DNA from: Vibrio hepatarius
GTDB taxonomy: Bacteria > Pseudomonadota > Gammaproteobacteria > Enterobacterales > Vibrionaceae
Assembly: GCF_001274785.1 (NCBI RefSeq)
Contig: NZ_LHPI01000016.1
Location: 124,001-188,000, forward strand
Reading direction: 5' to 3'
Length of the DNA stretch: 64,000 bases
The notes beneath the pieces are model-generated. The model was given only the letters and a program-made list of their open reading frames with translations, did not search any database and was not told where the DNA came from. Below, in pieces: positions 36,225-44,709 of this stretch. Positions within the stretch are counted from its first letter, which is position 1, and each line of letters starts with the position of its first letter. The position numbers and the translations under genes were made by a program.

Positions 36225-37736
36225 TTACATTGGTCCGACAGGTAAACCCGTCAGCATGTAAATCAGGAATAGCCCGCCCCAAACACTAAACAGCACCAGA
36301 GCGTATGGCACCATCATCGCGAGGAAAGTACCAAATTTCACTTGCGGGTTATATTTGGCTATCAGTGCTAGCACCATCGGAATATATGGGTTGGTCGGCG
36401 AAATGATGTTAGTGGTTGAGTCGGCAATACGGTAGCCCATTTGCGTAACTTGCGGGTCCACGCCAAGCAACATAAACAGTGGGATAAATACCGGAGCCAT
36501 GATCGCCCATTGCGCCGAGCCACTAAACACAATCATGTTCATCAGGCCAGCAAGAATCATAAACAGCGCCATCATCGCCAGCTTTGGCATCTCGACAGAC
36601 GAAATCCACTCCGCACCGTTGACCGCGATAAAGATGGCTAAGTTGGACCACTTAAACCAAGCAATGAACTGGGCAATCACAAATACCAAGACAATGTAGC
36701 CGCCAACGCCTTTGAGCGCTTTGGACATCAAATCAGGGATATCACTGGCTTGTTTTATCGTACCTGCTTTGACGCCGTAAACCACCGCATTCATAAAGAA
36801 GAACGCCATAATGATCGGGATAATCCCTTTTAGGAAAGGTGAAGGCACCAAACCGCCGTCTGCATTACGCAGCGGTGAATCGGCTGGCAGCAGGACGGCC
36901 AAAAGCAAAGCGATAAACACCAAAGACGCTGCTCCAGCCCATTTCAACGCACTCTTTTGCTGAGCAGTAATTTCAAAGGACTGTTCACTATCGGCGTGGG
37001 TAGTCGCCATTTTATGCGCGAATTTAGGCTCGATGTATTTGTCGGTGATGAGCGTCCCTGTGACGACTAAAATCGGAACGGAAAGCAACATAAAGTACCA
37101 GTTTGCTGCCGGGCTGACTTCGACATGTTCGACGATGGCAGACGCTTCGGTTGAAATACCGGAAAGCAACACATCGGTGCCGGCAATAAATAGGTTAGCG
37201 GTAAACCCAGCGGCGACCGCGACAAAACCTGCGGCGATACCGACGATTGGGTTGCGGTTGGTTGCCGCAAAAATCAGACCTGCGAGAGGGGGAACCAAAA
37301 TGAATGCGGCGTCTGAGGCGAGGTTACCGATGATACCAGTGACAAAAATCGACGCGGTGACAAACTGACGCGGCGCGTTGAGCAATGATTGCTTGATTGC
37401 GCTGTCGGCCAAGCCCACTTCTTGCAATAGCCCCACCGCTAGCATCATACATAAGACCAATCCGAGCGGTTTAAATGAGACAAAGTTGTTCACTGTCGAT
37501 TGTAGGATGTAAACCAGACCTTCACCGCTGATCAGGCTTTTAACGTGCACCACTTCACCCGTAGACGGATGGGTCACGCCGCCGCCAATAAACGAGAATA
37601 GCCAAGAGAGCAGCATGACGCCGAGGCAGAGGAAGATAAATAGATAGAAGGGATGAGGGACTTTATCGCCCAGTCGCTCAATGCGGTCGATCATCGACGA
37701 GCCTGAACTCGATTTTTGCGTAATTGCAGTCGACAT
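36225..37736 (-). CDS. AbgT-family transporter
   Basis: Inner-membrane carrier, 503 residues, of the AbgT family: RIERLGDKVPHPFYLFIFLCLGVMLLSW, NLASDAAFILVPPLAGLIF, and TTNIISPTNPYIPMVLALI. Family members import p-aminobenzoyl-glutamate (E. coli AbgT) or export sulfonamides (MtrF, YdaH). Start ATG 37736 is preferred for the family N-terminus, with AAGGAG 10 bases upstream. It is 52 bp after the M20 amidohydrolase gene, forming a probable two-gene operon for import and cleavage of an acylated amino acid or p-aminobenzoyl-glutamate. Confidence 0.92.
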   Translation of the reverse strand: MSTAITQKSSSGSSMIDRIERLGDKVPHPFYLFIFLCLGVMLLSWLFSFIGGGVTHPSTGEVVHVKSLISGEGLVYILQSTVNNFVSFKPLGLVLCMMLAVGLLQEVGLADSAIKQSLLNAPRQFVTASIFVTGIIGNLASDAAFILVPPLAGLIFAATNRNPIVGIAAGFVAVAAGFTANLFIAGTDVLLSGISTEASAIVEHVEVSPAANWYFMLLSVPILVVTGTLITDKYIEPKFAHKMATTHADSEQSFEITAQQKSALKWAGAASLVFIALLLAVLLPADSPLRNADGGLVPSPFLKGIIPIIMAFFFMNAVVYGVKAGTIKQASDIPDLMSKALKGVGGYIVLVFVIAQFIAWFKWSNLAIFIAVNGAEWISSVEMPKLAMMALFMILAGLMNMIVFSGSAQWAIMAPVFIPLFMLLGVDPQVTQMGYRIADSTTNIISPTNPYIPMVLALIAKYNPQVKFGTFLAMMVPYALVLFSVWGGLFLIYMLTGLPVGPM

Positions 37737-37788
37737 TGTTAGAACACTCCTTTGTGTAAAGAGGGGAGTCACTTCCCCTCATTTGTTG

Positions 37789-38961
37789 TTATTGCTGTTC
37801 AATCAAATTGATAAAGTAAGCGGCGCCAATCGGCAGCAGCCGGTCGTTAAAGTCGTAGGCTTTGTTGTGCAGGCCAACGCTGCATCCTTGCTCCTCAGTG
37901 CCGTTGCCGATAAAGCCGTAGCAACCCGGTACTTTGTTGAGGAAAAAGGCGAAGTCTTCACTGGTCAGCATCGCTTCGCAGCTTGGGTTAACGTGCTCAG
38001 CACCAACGGTTTGAGCCGCTGCGGTGATCGCCCGTTGAGTTTCGTTTTCGGTGTTGACCGTTGGTGGGTGAGAAATGGGTCCGAGTTTAAATTCCGCTTG
38101 CATCCCGTGCGCTTTGGCGCTGTGAACCACCAGTTGCTCGAGTCGTTCAACCAAGCTGTCTCGTGTTTGTTGCGACAAAGTACGGAACGTACCGCTCATA
38201 TGGGCCTGGTCGGCGATGGCGTTGGTGGTTTCTCCACAATGCAGCTGTGTGACCGAAACCACCAGTGGGTCAAACGGATCGTAGCTGCGGCTGACCATGC
38301 CCTGAATACCTTGGTAAATATGGGTTGCGACCAGTAATGGATCTTGGGTTGTGTGGGGTAAGCCAGCATGACCGCTTTTACCGTCGACAGTGACAAACAG
38401 ACGGTCAGAGCTCGCCATGATTGGGCCCGTCTTAAACGCAAAATGCCCTTCAGGAATCCCCGGCATATTGTGCAGTGCGTAGCATTCGTCGATCGGGAAG
38501 CGCTCTAACACGCCGTCGGCGATCATGGTCTCGGCGCCACCGCGACCTTCTTCTGCCGGTTGGAATATCAGCACCGCTTTGCCAGCAAAGTTACGCGATT
38601 GGGCCAAGTAACGCGCCGCGAGTAGTAACATAGTGGTGTGGCCGTCGTGGCCACAAGCGTGCATTTTACCGTCGTGGCACGAGCGGTGGGCAAATGTGTT
38701 GGCTTCATGGATGGGTAGCGCGTCCATGTCGGCGCGCAGACCGATGCTTTTCCCGTCCCCGAGCGAGCCGTGAATCACACCCACTACGCCCGTTTTGGCG
38801 AAATCAGTACAGATTTCATCGACGCCGTACTTTTCGAGCTCGGCAACCACTAGCGCTTGGGTGTTATTTTCTTCAAAACCTAATTCTGGTTGCTTATGAA
38901 TGGCATGACGGATACTAATCGCGTCGGCTAACCAAGGTTCTAAGACTTCAATAATGTTCAT
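37789..38961 (-). CDS. M20-family amidohydrolase (AbgA/hippurate-hydrolase-like)
   Basis: Cytoplasmic metal-dependent peptidase-like hydrolase, 390 residues. Metal-site motifs: KMHACGHDGHTTMLL, AEEGRGGAETM (catalytic glutamate pair) and TSEDFAFFL. Start ATG 38961 has AGGGGAG upstream; the longer frame to 38994 adds a polar stretch. Probably cleaves N-acyl amino acids or p-aminobenzoyl-glutamate imported by the AbgT carrier encoded next to it. Substrate cannot be read from sequence. Confidence 0.92.
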   Translation of the reverse strand: MNIIEVLEPWLADAISIRHAIHKQPELGFEENNTQALVVAELEKYGVDEICTDFAKTGVVGVIHGSLGDGKSIGLRADMDALPIHEANTFAHRSCHDGKMHACGHDGHTTMLLLAARYLAQSRNFAGKAVLIFQPAEEGRGGAETMIADGVLERFPIDECYALHNMPGIPEGHFAFKTGPIMASSDRLFVTVDGKSGHAGLPHTTQDPLLVATHIYQGIQGMVSRSYDPFDPLVVSVTQLHCGETTNAIADQAHMSGTFRTLSQQTRDSLVERLEQLVVHSAKAHGMQAEFKLGPISHPPTVNTENETQRAITAAAQTVGAEHVNPSCEAMLTSEDFAFFLNKVPGCYGFIGNGTEEQGCSVGLHNKAYDFNDRLLPIGAAYFINLIEQQ

Positions 38962-39030
38962 ACATCTCCCCTTTAATTGAGAGTGATTTAACACTATTGA
39001 AACAATTCAAACAAACCGGATTACTACTGA

Positions 39031-39053
39031 AACTATTAGCGTTGCTAATAGTT
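39031..39053. promoter_or_regulatory. Perfect palindrome upstream of the M20 gene, probable operator
   Basis: AACTATTAGC (39031-39040), GTT, GCTAATAGTT (39044-39053): 10-bp perfect arms, 70 bp upstream of the M20 start and not followed by T. It suits an operator, possibly for the linked LysR regulator, better than a terminator. Confidence 0.6.
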
Positions 39054-39073
39054 ACTTGGAGAGAGGCTAAACT

Positions 39074-39101
39074 AAAAGCCGCCCAATACTGAGCGGCTTA
39101 A
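39074..39101 (-). terminator. Terminator after the flavoprotein reductase gene
   Basis: On the minus strand AAGCCGC pairs with GCGGCTT around an 11-base loop, then TTTTAG. The U-tract is short. Confidence 0.7.
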
Positions 39102-39108
39102 ATGACGA

Positions 39109-39702
39109 TTACATCCCATAGGTAAATGGTTTACCGAGCGGCAACATGTCCTGATGCACTGGTGCTAATGCGCTCGCGTAGCAGCTGAGCAGTTTCAAAG
39201 TGTATTGGGTGCGAGCGACAAAGTCACTGTCATCGCTGTGCGCATCTTGATCGATGAGTTTATCGCTGTTGCGTACAATGAGGTGGTCAGGCAAAAAGCA
39301 CACGTGGTTATTTTTGCTGCCAGTCATGCGTAATTCGCTGATCGGGTAAACACCGTTGATACTCACGCTGACACTCACCAATAGTGCTGGTTTATGTGCC
39401 AGCTCGTTTGCTGTTGTCAGCAATAGGAAGTTTTTCAGCACTGGGGTCGCCATCCCGTGCCATTCCGGCGTGATAAAGACAAACGCGTCAGACTCTTTCA
39501 GTTTTTGCGCAATTGGTGTCCAAACATCCCACTCTTGGCTACCTTGCCAGACGCCTTCATTCCAAAATGGCAGGTTCAGTTCATGCAGGTCGAGGATCTC
39601 CACTTGGTCGAACTCTTGCAAAGCGTGCTGTTTGAGAAAACGAGCTACGTTGAGACTTTGTGAATTTGCCCTTTGGCTGCCAGAGACAATCGTTAGTTTC
39701 AT
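39109..39702 (-). CDS. NAD(P)H-dependent FMN reductase-like flavoprotein
   Basis: 197 residues of the flavodoxin-like FMN reductase family. The FMN phosphate loop is SGSQRANSQSLNVARF (residues about 7-22), and FITPEWHGMATPVLKNFLL is the second flavin-site segment. Start ATG 39702 has AAGGA seven bases before it; a second ATG 6 bases earlier is too close to that site. It may reduce quinones, chromate or flavins; the exact substrate cannot be inferred. Confidence 0.9.
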   Translation of the reverse strand: MKLTIVSGSQRANSQSLNVARFLKQHALQEFDQVEILDLHELNLPFWNEGVWQGSQEWDVWTPIAQKLKESDAFVFITPEWHGMATPVLKNFLLLTTANELAHKPALLVSVSVSINGVYPISELRMTGSKNNHVCFLPDHLIVRNSDKLIDQDAHSDDSDFVARTQYTLKLLSCYASALAPVHQDMLPLGKPFTYGM

Positions 39703-39741
39703 AATCATTTCCTTTTGAATTTAATATCTTGTTTATTGGTG

Positions 39742-40614
39742 TTATGCATTTGCAGTTTTAGGACTATGGGAGGCCAAGAAGATCGAAACCAGTATTGCTC
39801 CTGCACCTAACAATTGCAGTGGTGTGAGTATTTCATCTAAAAATACGTAACCCAACACGCTTGCCGAGACGCTACTCAGAAATCCTAGAAACGCGACGTT
39901 TGTTGCGGGAAGGCGCTCGATTCCTTTAAACCACAGTGCGTAAGCGAGTACGGCGCCCACAATGGTTAGGTAGCTGTATCCGGCCAAGTTTTTTAGCGAA
40001 ATGGTCTCCGGTAGACCTTCAAACCATAGCGCGGCAGGTAATAGAAGGATGCCTCCGACGAGGAGTTGCCAGCCAGTGAACGCCAATGTCGACATATTCT
40101 CCGGACGTCCCCAGTATTTGGTGAGCACCACGCCACTTGCCATGCTTAATGTGCCTAGTACGGCCAGAACAATCCCTTGCGCGCTGATTTGCACCGTTTC
40201 ATTGATGACGATAAGCGCCACTCCAAGCACACCGAAGATTGCTGCGATGCAGTGGCTCAAAGCGATCTTACTTTTTAATACCAGCCCACTGAGCAACATC
40301 ACAATGATCGGTTGGCTCGACATGACCAGTGCCGCGGTTCCTCCAGGTAGGTAGCTCGCCGCAAAAAACAGGCAGTAAAAGAACAGTCCAATGTTGAGCA
40401 CGCCAAGGCAAGCGAGTTTTCCCCACCATTGTTGACTCGGAAAGCAACGCGTATAAGCGATGAGCAACAATCCCGCCGGCAGCGCACGTATCGCAGACGC
40501 GAGTAGGGGACTGTCTGCGGGTAGCAACTCAGTAGTGACGATGTAGGTGCTGCCCCAAACGATGGGAGCAATCGCGGTGAGCAGTATTGCTTGAATCCTT
40601 TCTGCGCTGGTCAT
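39742..40614 (-). CDS. EamA-family (DMT superfamily) transporter
   Basis: 290 residues, ten predicted membrane segments, two EamA repeats (about 5-140 and 150-285). IAPIVWGSTYIVTTELLP at the start and LGYVFLDEILTPLQLLGAGAILVSIF near the end are family motifs. ATG 40614 has TAGGAG upstream; the frame extends to 40686 through the operator region and is not used. It is divergent from a marR-type gene with paired operators between, so expression is probably induced by a ligand of that regulator. Substrate is unknown, likely an amino acid or drug-like metabolite. Confidence 0.92.
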   Translation of the reverse strand: MTSAERIQAILLTAIAPIVWGSTYIVTTELLPADSPLLASAIRALPAGLLLIAYTRCFPSQQWWGKLACLGVLNIGLFFYCLFFAASYLPGGTAALVMSSQPIIVMLLSGLVLKSKIALSHCIAAIFGVLGVALIVINETVQISAQGIVLAVLGTLSMASGVVLTKYWGRPENMSTLAFTGWQLLVGGILLLPAALWFEGLPETISLKNLAGYSYLTIVGAVLAYALWFKGIERLPATNVAFLGFLSSVSASVLGYVFLDEILTPLQLLGAGAILVSIFLASHSPKTANA

Positions 40615-40632
40615 AATGACTCCTATAAAAGT

Positions 40633-40704
40633 ATCTTTTTTGAAAGATTGTTTTTTAAAAGTAATGGCGTTTTTTCTTTTGGTCAAGTATCTTTTTGAAA
40701 AGAT
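40633..40704. promoter_or_regulatory. Two MarR-type operators between the EamA and marR genes
   Basis: ATCTTTTTTGAAAGAT (40633-40648) and ATCTTTTTGAAAAGAT (40689-40704) are two near-identical 16-bp palindromes, each preceded by AGT, start to start 56 bp. They lie between two divergent starts, the standard place for MarR autoregulation and carrier control. Confidence 0.82.
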
Positions 40705-40736
40705 TTTAAGTTAGTAATGATCGTGAGGATGATGTA

Positions 40737-41216
40737 ATGGACGGTGTAGATAAGATTCTTCAGCAGTGGCAGCAAGCACGACCTGACTTAGATTGTTCTT
40801 CGATGGGCGTGGTTGGGCGCATTCGTCGCGCGGCAAACTTCTGGGAACAGATCCATGGTCAAGTGTGCGGTGATGCTGGGATCAGTGCAATCGAGTTCGA
40901 TATTCTGGCCACGCTAAGACGTAGCATCGAACCTGTCACGCCGACAACGCTGTACAAAACGTTGATGATTTCGTCTGGTGCGGTGAGTACGCGCTTAGAA
41001 GGGTTGGTACAAAAAGGTTGGGTGCACCGTGTAGCGAGCGAAAGCGACCGCAGAAGTAATCGAGTGACATTGACGGAAGACGGTGTTGCCTTTTTAGATC
41101 AGGTGCTTGAAGCGCATGTCGCGAGCATGGAACAACACTTAACTTGTCTAGACTCTGAAGAGAGGAGCGCGCTGGAAAGCCTGCTGAGTAAGTTCCTGCA
41201 AGCCGAAGTGGAATAA
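40737..41216 (+). CDS. MarR-family transcriptional regulator
   Basis: 159 residues. The winged helix (about 50-120) has ISAIEFDILATLRRS, LYKTLMISSGAVSTRLEGLVQKGWV and the wing with SESDRRSNRVTLTEDG, which is the usual DRR motif. GAGG at 40724 precedes ATG 40737. It likely represses itself and the divergent EamA carrier gene through the two palindromes between them. Ligand unknown. Confidence 0.93.
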   Translation: MDGVDKILQQWQQARPDLDCSSMGVVGRIRRAANFWEQIHGQVCGDAGISAIEFDILATLRRSIEPVTPTTLYKTLMISSGAVSTRLEGLVQKGWVHRVASESDRRSNRVTLTEDGVAFLDQVLEAHVASMEQHLTCLDSEERSALESLLSKFLQAEVE

Positions 41217-41285
41217 CTGATCGTACTTGCGTTTAGACAAAAAGGCGGCACAATACTCGCTTTCAGGTTTCCACGATGTATTCCA

Positions 41286-41864
41286 ATGCTGTTAATTATC
41301 GATAATTACGATTCATTTACTTACAACCTCTACCAATACTTCTGCGAGTTAGGGGCACAGGTGAAAGTCGTACGTAATGACGAAATTGATATAGCGGGTA
41401 TTGAAGCGCTCAAGCCAAGTCATTTGGTGATCTCTCCTGGGCCGTGTACGCCTAACGAAGCAGGGATCTCGCTGCAAGCGATCGAATACTTTGCGGGTAA
41501 ACTGCCGATCCTTGGTGTGTGTCTCGGTCATCAGGCGATTGCGCAAGTGTTTGGCGGTGAAGTGGTCCGTGCGCGACAAGTCATGCATGGCAAAACATCA
41601 CCAATTCGCCACACCGACCAGAGCGTGTTTTCTGGTTTAAATAACCCACTGACGGTGACGCGCTATCACTCTTTGGTGGTTAAAAATGGCACCTTACCAG
41701 AGTGTTTCGAGTTGACGGCTTGGACAGAACTCGCGGATGGCTCAATGGATGAAATCATGGGCTATCAACACAAGACGCTGCCTATCGAGGCGGTACAATT
41801 TCACCCTGAATCGATCAAAACAGAGCAAGGCCACGAGCTTTTAGCGAACTTTCTGCGCCGCTAA
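41286..41864 (+). CDS. pabA: Aminodeoxychorismate synthase component 2 PabA
   Basis: Glutamine amidotransferase that supplies ammonia to PabB for folate p-aminobenzoate synthesis. 192 residues. The catalytic cysteine is in [11 protein letters not shown], and the His/Glu pair is in [30 protein letters not shown] opens the class I glutaminase domain. It sits before argD/astC, the usual vibrio order. A TrpG role is less likely because no trp genes are adjacent. Confidence 0.94.
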   Translation: MLLIIDNYDSFTYNLYQYFCELGAQVKVVRNDEIDIAGIEALKPSHLVISPGPCTPNEAGISLQAIEYFAGKLPILGVCLGHQAIAQVFGGEVVRARQVMHGKTSPIRHTDQSVFSGLNNPLTVTRYHSLVVKNGTLPECFELTAWTELADGSMDEIMGYQHKTLPIEAVQFHPESIKTEQGHELLANFLRR

Positions 41865-42234
41865 ATCCTGACAGGGATCACTTTTCTTAACATTTTCTTC
41901 ATATTCTCCGCTGTGGATATTTCTTGAAATAATATTCGCAGCCTTTGTCGCGCCTACCGTTTAGCCCTTGTTATATCTATGCTTAACCAGAGCTTATCTT
42001 TGCTATAAGAATATATTGCTTCATAAAAGTAGTGGCTTGATGCATAAATACTCACACCTTATGAAGGTTGGTCTGATTTGATGCCTTCAAAAAGAACAAA
42101 TCACTATTGAAATGGTTAATTAATTGTAAATACAATGCCGTAATTGCTTAAATGCAAAACAATGTGTGCTTTCATATTTTTGAAAGCAAGGATGCAAGAA
42201 TTACCTGGCATGCGGTATCGAGAGGGAATGTGCA
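41865..42234 (+). promoter_or_regulatory. Control region of argD/astC with ARG box candidate
   Basis: 370 bases without a gene. TGCATAAATACTCA (42041-42054) matches the ARG box TGAATWWWWATTCA at 12 of 14 positions, 181 bp before the argD/astC start, so ArgR control is plausible. No second box at the usual 3-bp spacing. The rest is AT-rich with no terminator seen after pabA. Confidence 0.5.
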
Positions 42235-43449
42235 ATGACAATTGAAAATAAAGTAGAACGCGGTCTGTTTGATGAGGTAATGGTACCTTGTTACAACCCA
42301 ATGGAAATGATTCCAGTAAAAGGCGAAGGCGCGCGTGTATGGGATCAGGAAGGCAAAGAGTATATCGACTTTGCTGGTGGTATTGCCGTGAGCTGCTTAG
42401 GTCATTGTCATCCTGCAATGGTTAACGCATTGACGGAGCAAGGCAACAAGCTTTGGCACCTAAGTAACGTAATGACTAACGAGCCTGCACTACGTCTAGC
42501 GAAAAAGCTAACGGAAGTGAGCTTTGCAGAAAAAGTTTTCTTCGCTAACTCAGGCGCAGAAGCAAACGAAGCGGCGCTTAAACTTGCGCGTCGTTACGCA
42601 GCAGACCAATTTGGTCCAGAAAAATCAGAAATCATCGCATTTAAACAAGGTTTCCACGGTCGTACATTCTTTACGGTAACCGTTGGTGGCCAAGCAGCTT
42701 ACTCTGACGGTTTTGGGCCTAAGCCAGGTGATGTCACTCACCTGCCGTACAACGATGTCGACGCACTTCGCGAGCACATCTCGGATCGCACCTGTGCGAT
42801 CATGATGGAGCCACTACAAGGCGAGGGCGGCATCATCGCACCAACAGATGAGTTCATTCAGACCGTACGTGAACTGTGTGACAAGTACAACGCCCTGCTT
42901 ATCTTTGATGAAGTACAAACAGGTAACGGTCGTACTGGTCACTTCTACGCGTACCAAGGTCTAGGTGTGACACCTGATATTCTAAGCACCGCGAAATCAC
43001 TGGGTGGTGGCTTCCCTATCGGTGCAATGCTGACAACAACGGAACTTGCCCAGCACCTGAAAGTAGGTACACACGGTTCAACTTACGGTGGTAACCCACT
43101 GGCGTGTGCGGTTGCTGAAGCGGTGGTTGATGTTGTGAGCCAACCTGAAACACTGGCAGGCGTAGCGGAGCGTGAAGCACTATTCCGTGAAGGTCTAGCT
43201 AAACTCAATGATAAATACCAAATCTTTGCAGAAGTACGCGGTAAAGGCTTACTTCTGGGCGCTGCTCTGAATGATGAGTGGCAAGGCCGCGCTCGCGACG
43301 TACTGGTTGCAGCGGGTAAAGAAGGTTTGATGGTGTTGGTTGCTGGCGCGAACGTGGTTCGTTTCACTCCATCACTAGTCATCACTAAAGAAGAAATCCA
43401 AGAAGGATTATCTCGACTAGATAAAGCTCTAGCGACACTAACAAAATAA
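42235..43449 (+). CDS. argD: Acetylornithine/succinylornithine aminotransferase (ArgD/AstC)
   Basis: PLP enzyme of 404 residues that transaminates N-acetylornithine (biosynthesis) and succinylornithine (arginine succinyltransferase breakdown). [32 protein letters not shown] and [14 protein letters not shown] are present; the PLP lysine is K254 in [13 protein letters not shown]. Since astA and astD follow, it also serves as AstC. A possible ARG box lies upstream. It is the only copy in the window. Confidence 0.95.
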   Translation: MTIENKVERGLFDEVMVPCYNPMEMIPVKGEGARVWDQEGKEYIDFAGGIAVSCLGHCHPAMVNALTEQGNKLWHLSNVMTNEPALRLAKKLTEVSFAEKVFFANSGAEANEAALKLARRYAADQFGPEKSEIIAFKQGFHGRTFFTVTVGGQAAYSDGFGPKPGDVTHLPYNDVDALREHISDRTCAIMMEPLQGEGGIIAPTDEFIQTVRELCDKYNALLIFDEVQTGNGRTGHFYAYQGLGVTPDILSTAKSLGGGFPIGAMLTTTELAQHLKVGTHGSTYGGNPLACAVAEAVVDVVSQPETLAGVAEREALFREGLAKLNDKYQIFAEVRGKGLLLGAALNDEWQGRARDVLVAAGKEGLMVLVAGANVVRFTPSLVITKEEIQEGLSRLDKALATLTK

Positions 43450-43461
43450 CTATAACACCTA

Positions 43462-43489
43462 GGAAGATCGCTTATTCAAGTGATCTTCC
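43462..43489 (+). other. 12-bp hairpin after argD/astC
   Basis: GGAAGATCGCTT (43462-43473), ATTC loop, AAGTGATCTTCC (43478-43489), with one G-U pair. No T-run follows, so it may be a processing or mRNA-stability hairpin within the argD-astA-astD transcript or a weak terminator. Confidence 0.75.
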
Positions 43490-43521
43490 ATACCATTGCC
43501 ACTGGGCATGTGTTCAAAATA

Positions 43522-43618
43522 TTGCTTAGGGAAAATCACTTAGAACAAGGCGTAGATTGCAGCGAGCTAGCGGGTCTAACTTCAAAATCTACAACGCAGT
43601 TATTAGTGATTTAAGCAA
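43522..43618. repeat. 97-bp inverted-repeat element between argD and astA
   Basis: The ends are long imperfect inverted repeats: TTGCTTA..AATCACT..GCGTAGATT on the left and AATCTAC..GCAGTTATTAGTGATT..TAAGCAA on the right. The core includes GCAGCGAGCTAGC. It looks like a small dispersed palindromic element (ERIC- or MITE-like) of marine gammaproteobacteria, from memory of similar sequences. It has no coding capacity, and only one copy is in this window. Confidence 0.6.
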
Positions 43619-43674
43619 GCAAGGATGAATAGATGACCGGTGGCAGTGGTATCAAGCATCAGGAGGGAGTATCG

Positions 43675-44694
43675 ATGCTGGTTGTCCGCCCTATCGCAAT
43701 GTCGGATTACGATGCACTGCACACGTGCGCAGTGGAATCGGGTCACGGATTTACATCATTACCGGTTAACGAAGAACTGTTAACTAACCGCATTACACAC
43801 TCAGAATACAGCTTCTCAAAACCAGAGGTCACAGAACCAGGTGATGAGGGTTACCTAATGGTTGGCTTTGACAGTGATACTGGTGAAGTGGCTGGCTGTA
43901 CGGGTATCGAAGCCTCGATTGGCTGGGATGTACCGTTTTACTCATACCACATCAGTACCGTTGTGCATTCATCAAGAAAGCTTGGCGTGAACAACACGGT
44001 TAAGCTGCTGACATTCGGTAACAACTACACAGGTTGTAGTGAAATTTGTACGCTGTTTTTGCGTCCGACCTTCCGCCAAGGACTGAATGGTCGTTTGATG
44101 TCGAAATGTCGTTTCTTGATGATGGCTGAACACCCGCACCGTTTTTCTAAAACCATCTTTGCTGAAATGCGTGGTGTGTCTGATGACGACGGTAACTCGC
44201 CATTCTGGCAATGGCTGCAAGAGCACTTCTTCTCGATTGATTTCACCATGGCAGATTACCTAACGGGTATCGGTGCGAAAGGTTTCATCGCCGACCTGAT
44301 GCCAAAACTGCCTATCTACATCAACTTACTGAGCAAAGAAGCACAAGAAGTGATCGGTAAAGTGCACGAGAACACCAAACCTGCACTACGTCTGTTAGAG
44401 AAAGAAGGTTTTACCTGCCGTAACTACGTCGATATTTTCGATGGCGGTCCGACTGTCGAATGTGACCTGCGCAATATCGAATCAGTGCGTCATTCATTCC
44501 GTGCGAAAGTGACGATTGCTGAGCATTCAAGCTCGCAGGATTACTTAATCTCGAACACTTCATTTGAAAACTTCCGTGCAACCGCAGCGAAAGCGGCGTA
44601 CGACAAAGAATCTGATTCAGTGATTCTTTCACCAGCGGTAGCAGAAGCGCTACAGGTTAACGATGGTGAATACGTTCGTATGTTGCCTCAGTAA
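43675..44694 (+). CDS. astA: Arginine N-succinyltransferase AstA
   Basis: First step of the AST pathway: succinyl-CoA plus arginine. 339 residues, about the E. coli length (344). MLVVRPIAMSDYDALHTCAVESGHGFTSLP at the start, FGNNYTGCSEICTLFLRP and IFAEMRGVSDDDGNSPFW are typical. The start ATG 43675 has AGGAGG nine bases upstream; the frame is open to 43633. Between argD/astC and astD, so arginine breakdown to glutamate uses this cluster. AstB and AstE, needed to complete it, must lie elsewhere. Confidence 0.95.
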   Translation: MLVVRPIAMSDYDALHTCAVESGHGFTSLPVNEELLTNRITHSEYSFSKPEVTEPGDEGYLMVGFDSDTGEVAGCTGIEASIGWDVPFYSYHISTVVHSSRKLGVNNTVKLLTFGNNYTGCSEICTLFLRPTFRQGLNGRLMSKCRFLMMAEHPHRFSKTIFAEMRGVSDDDGNSPFWQWLQEHFFSIDFTMADYLTGIGAKGFIADLMPKLPIYINLLSKEAQEVIGKVHENTKPALRLLEKEGFTCRNYVDIFDGGPTVECDLRNIESVRHSFRAKVTIAEHSSSQDYLISNTSFENFRATAAKAAYDKESDSVILSPAVAEALQVNDGEYVRMLPQ

Positions 44695-44709
44695 ATTAAG
44701 GAAAGAGTA

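Noticed and set aside
37681..38337. 218-codon plus-strand open frame
   Set aside because: Lies antisense to the 5' end of the AbgT gene and most of the M20 gene, whose motifs are intact; its composition follows from the complementary strand, with no ribosome site or family motif.
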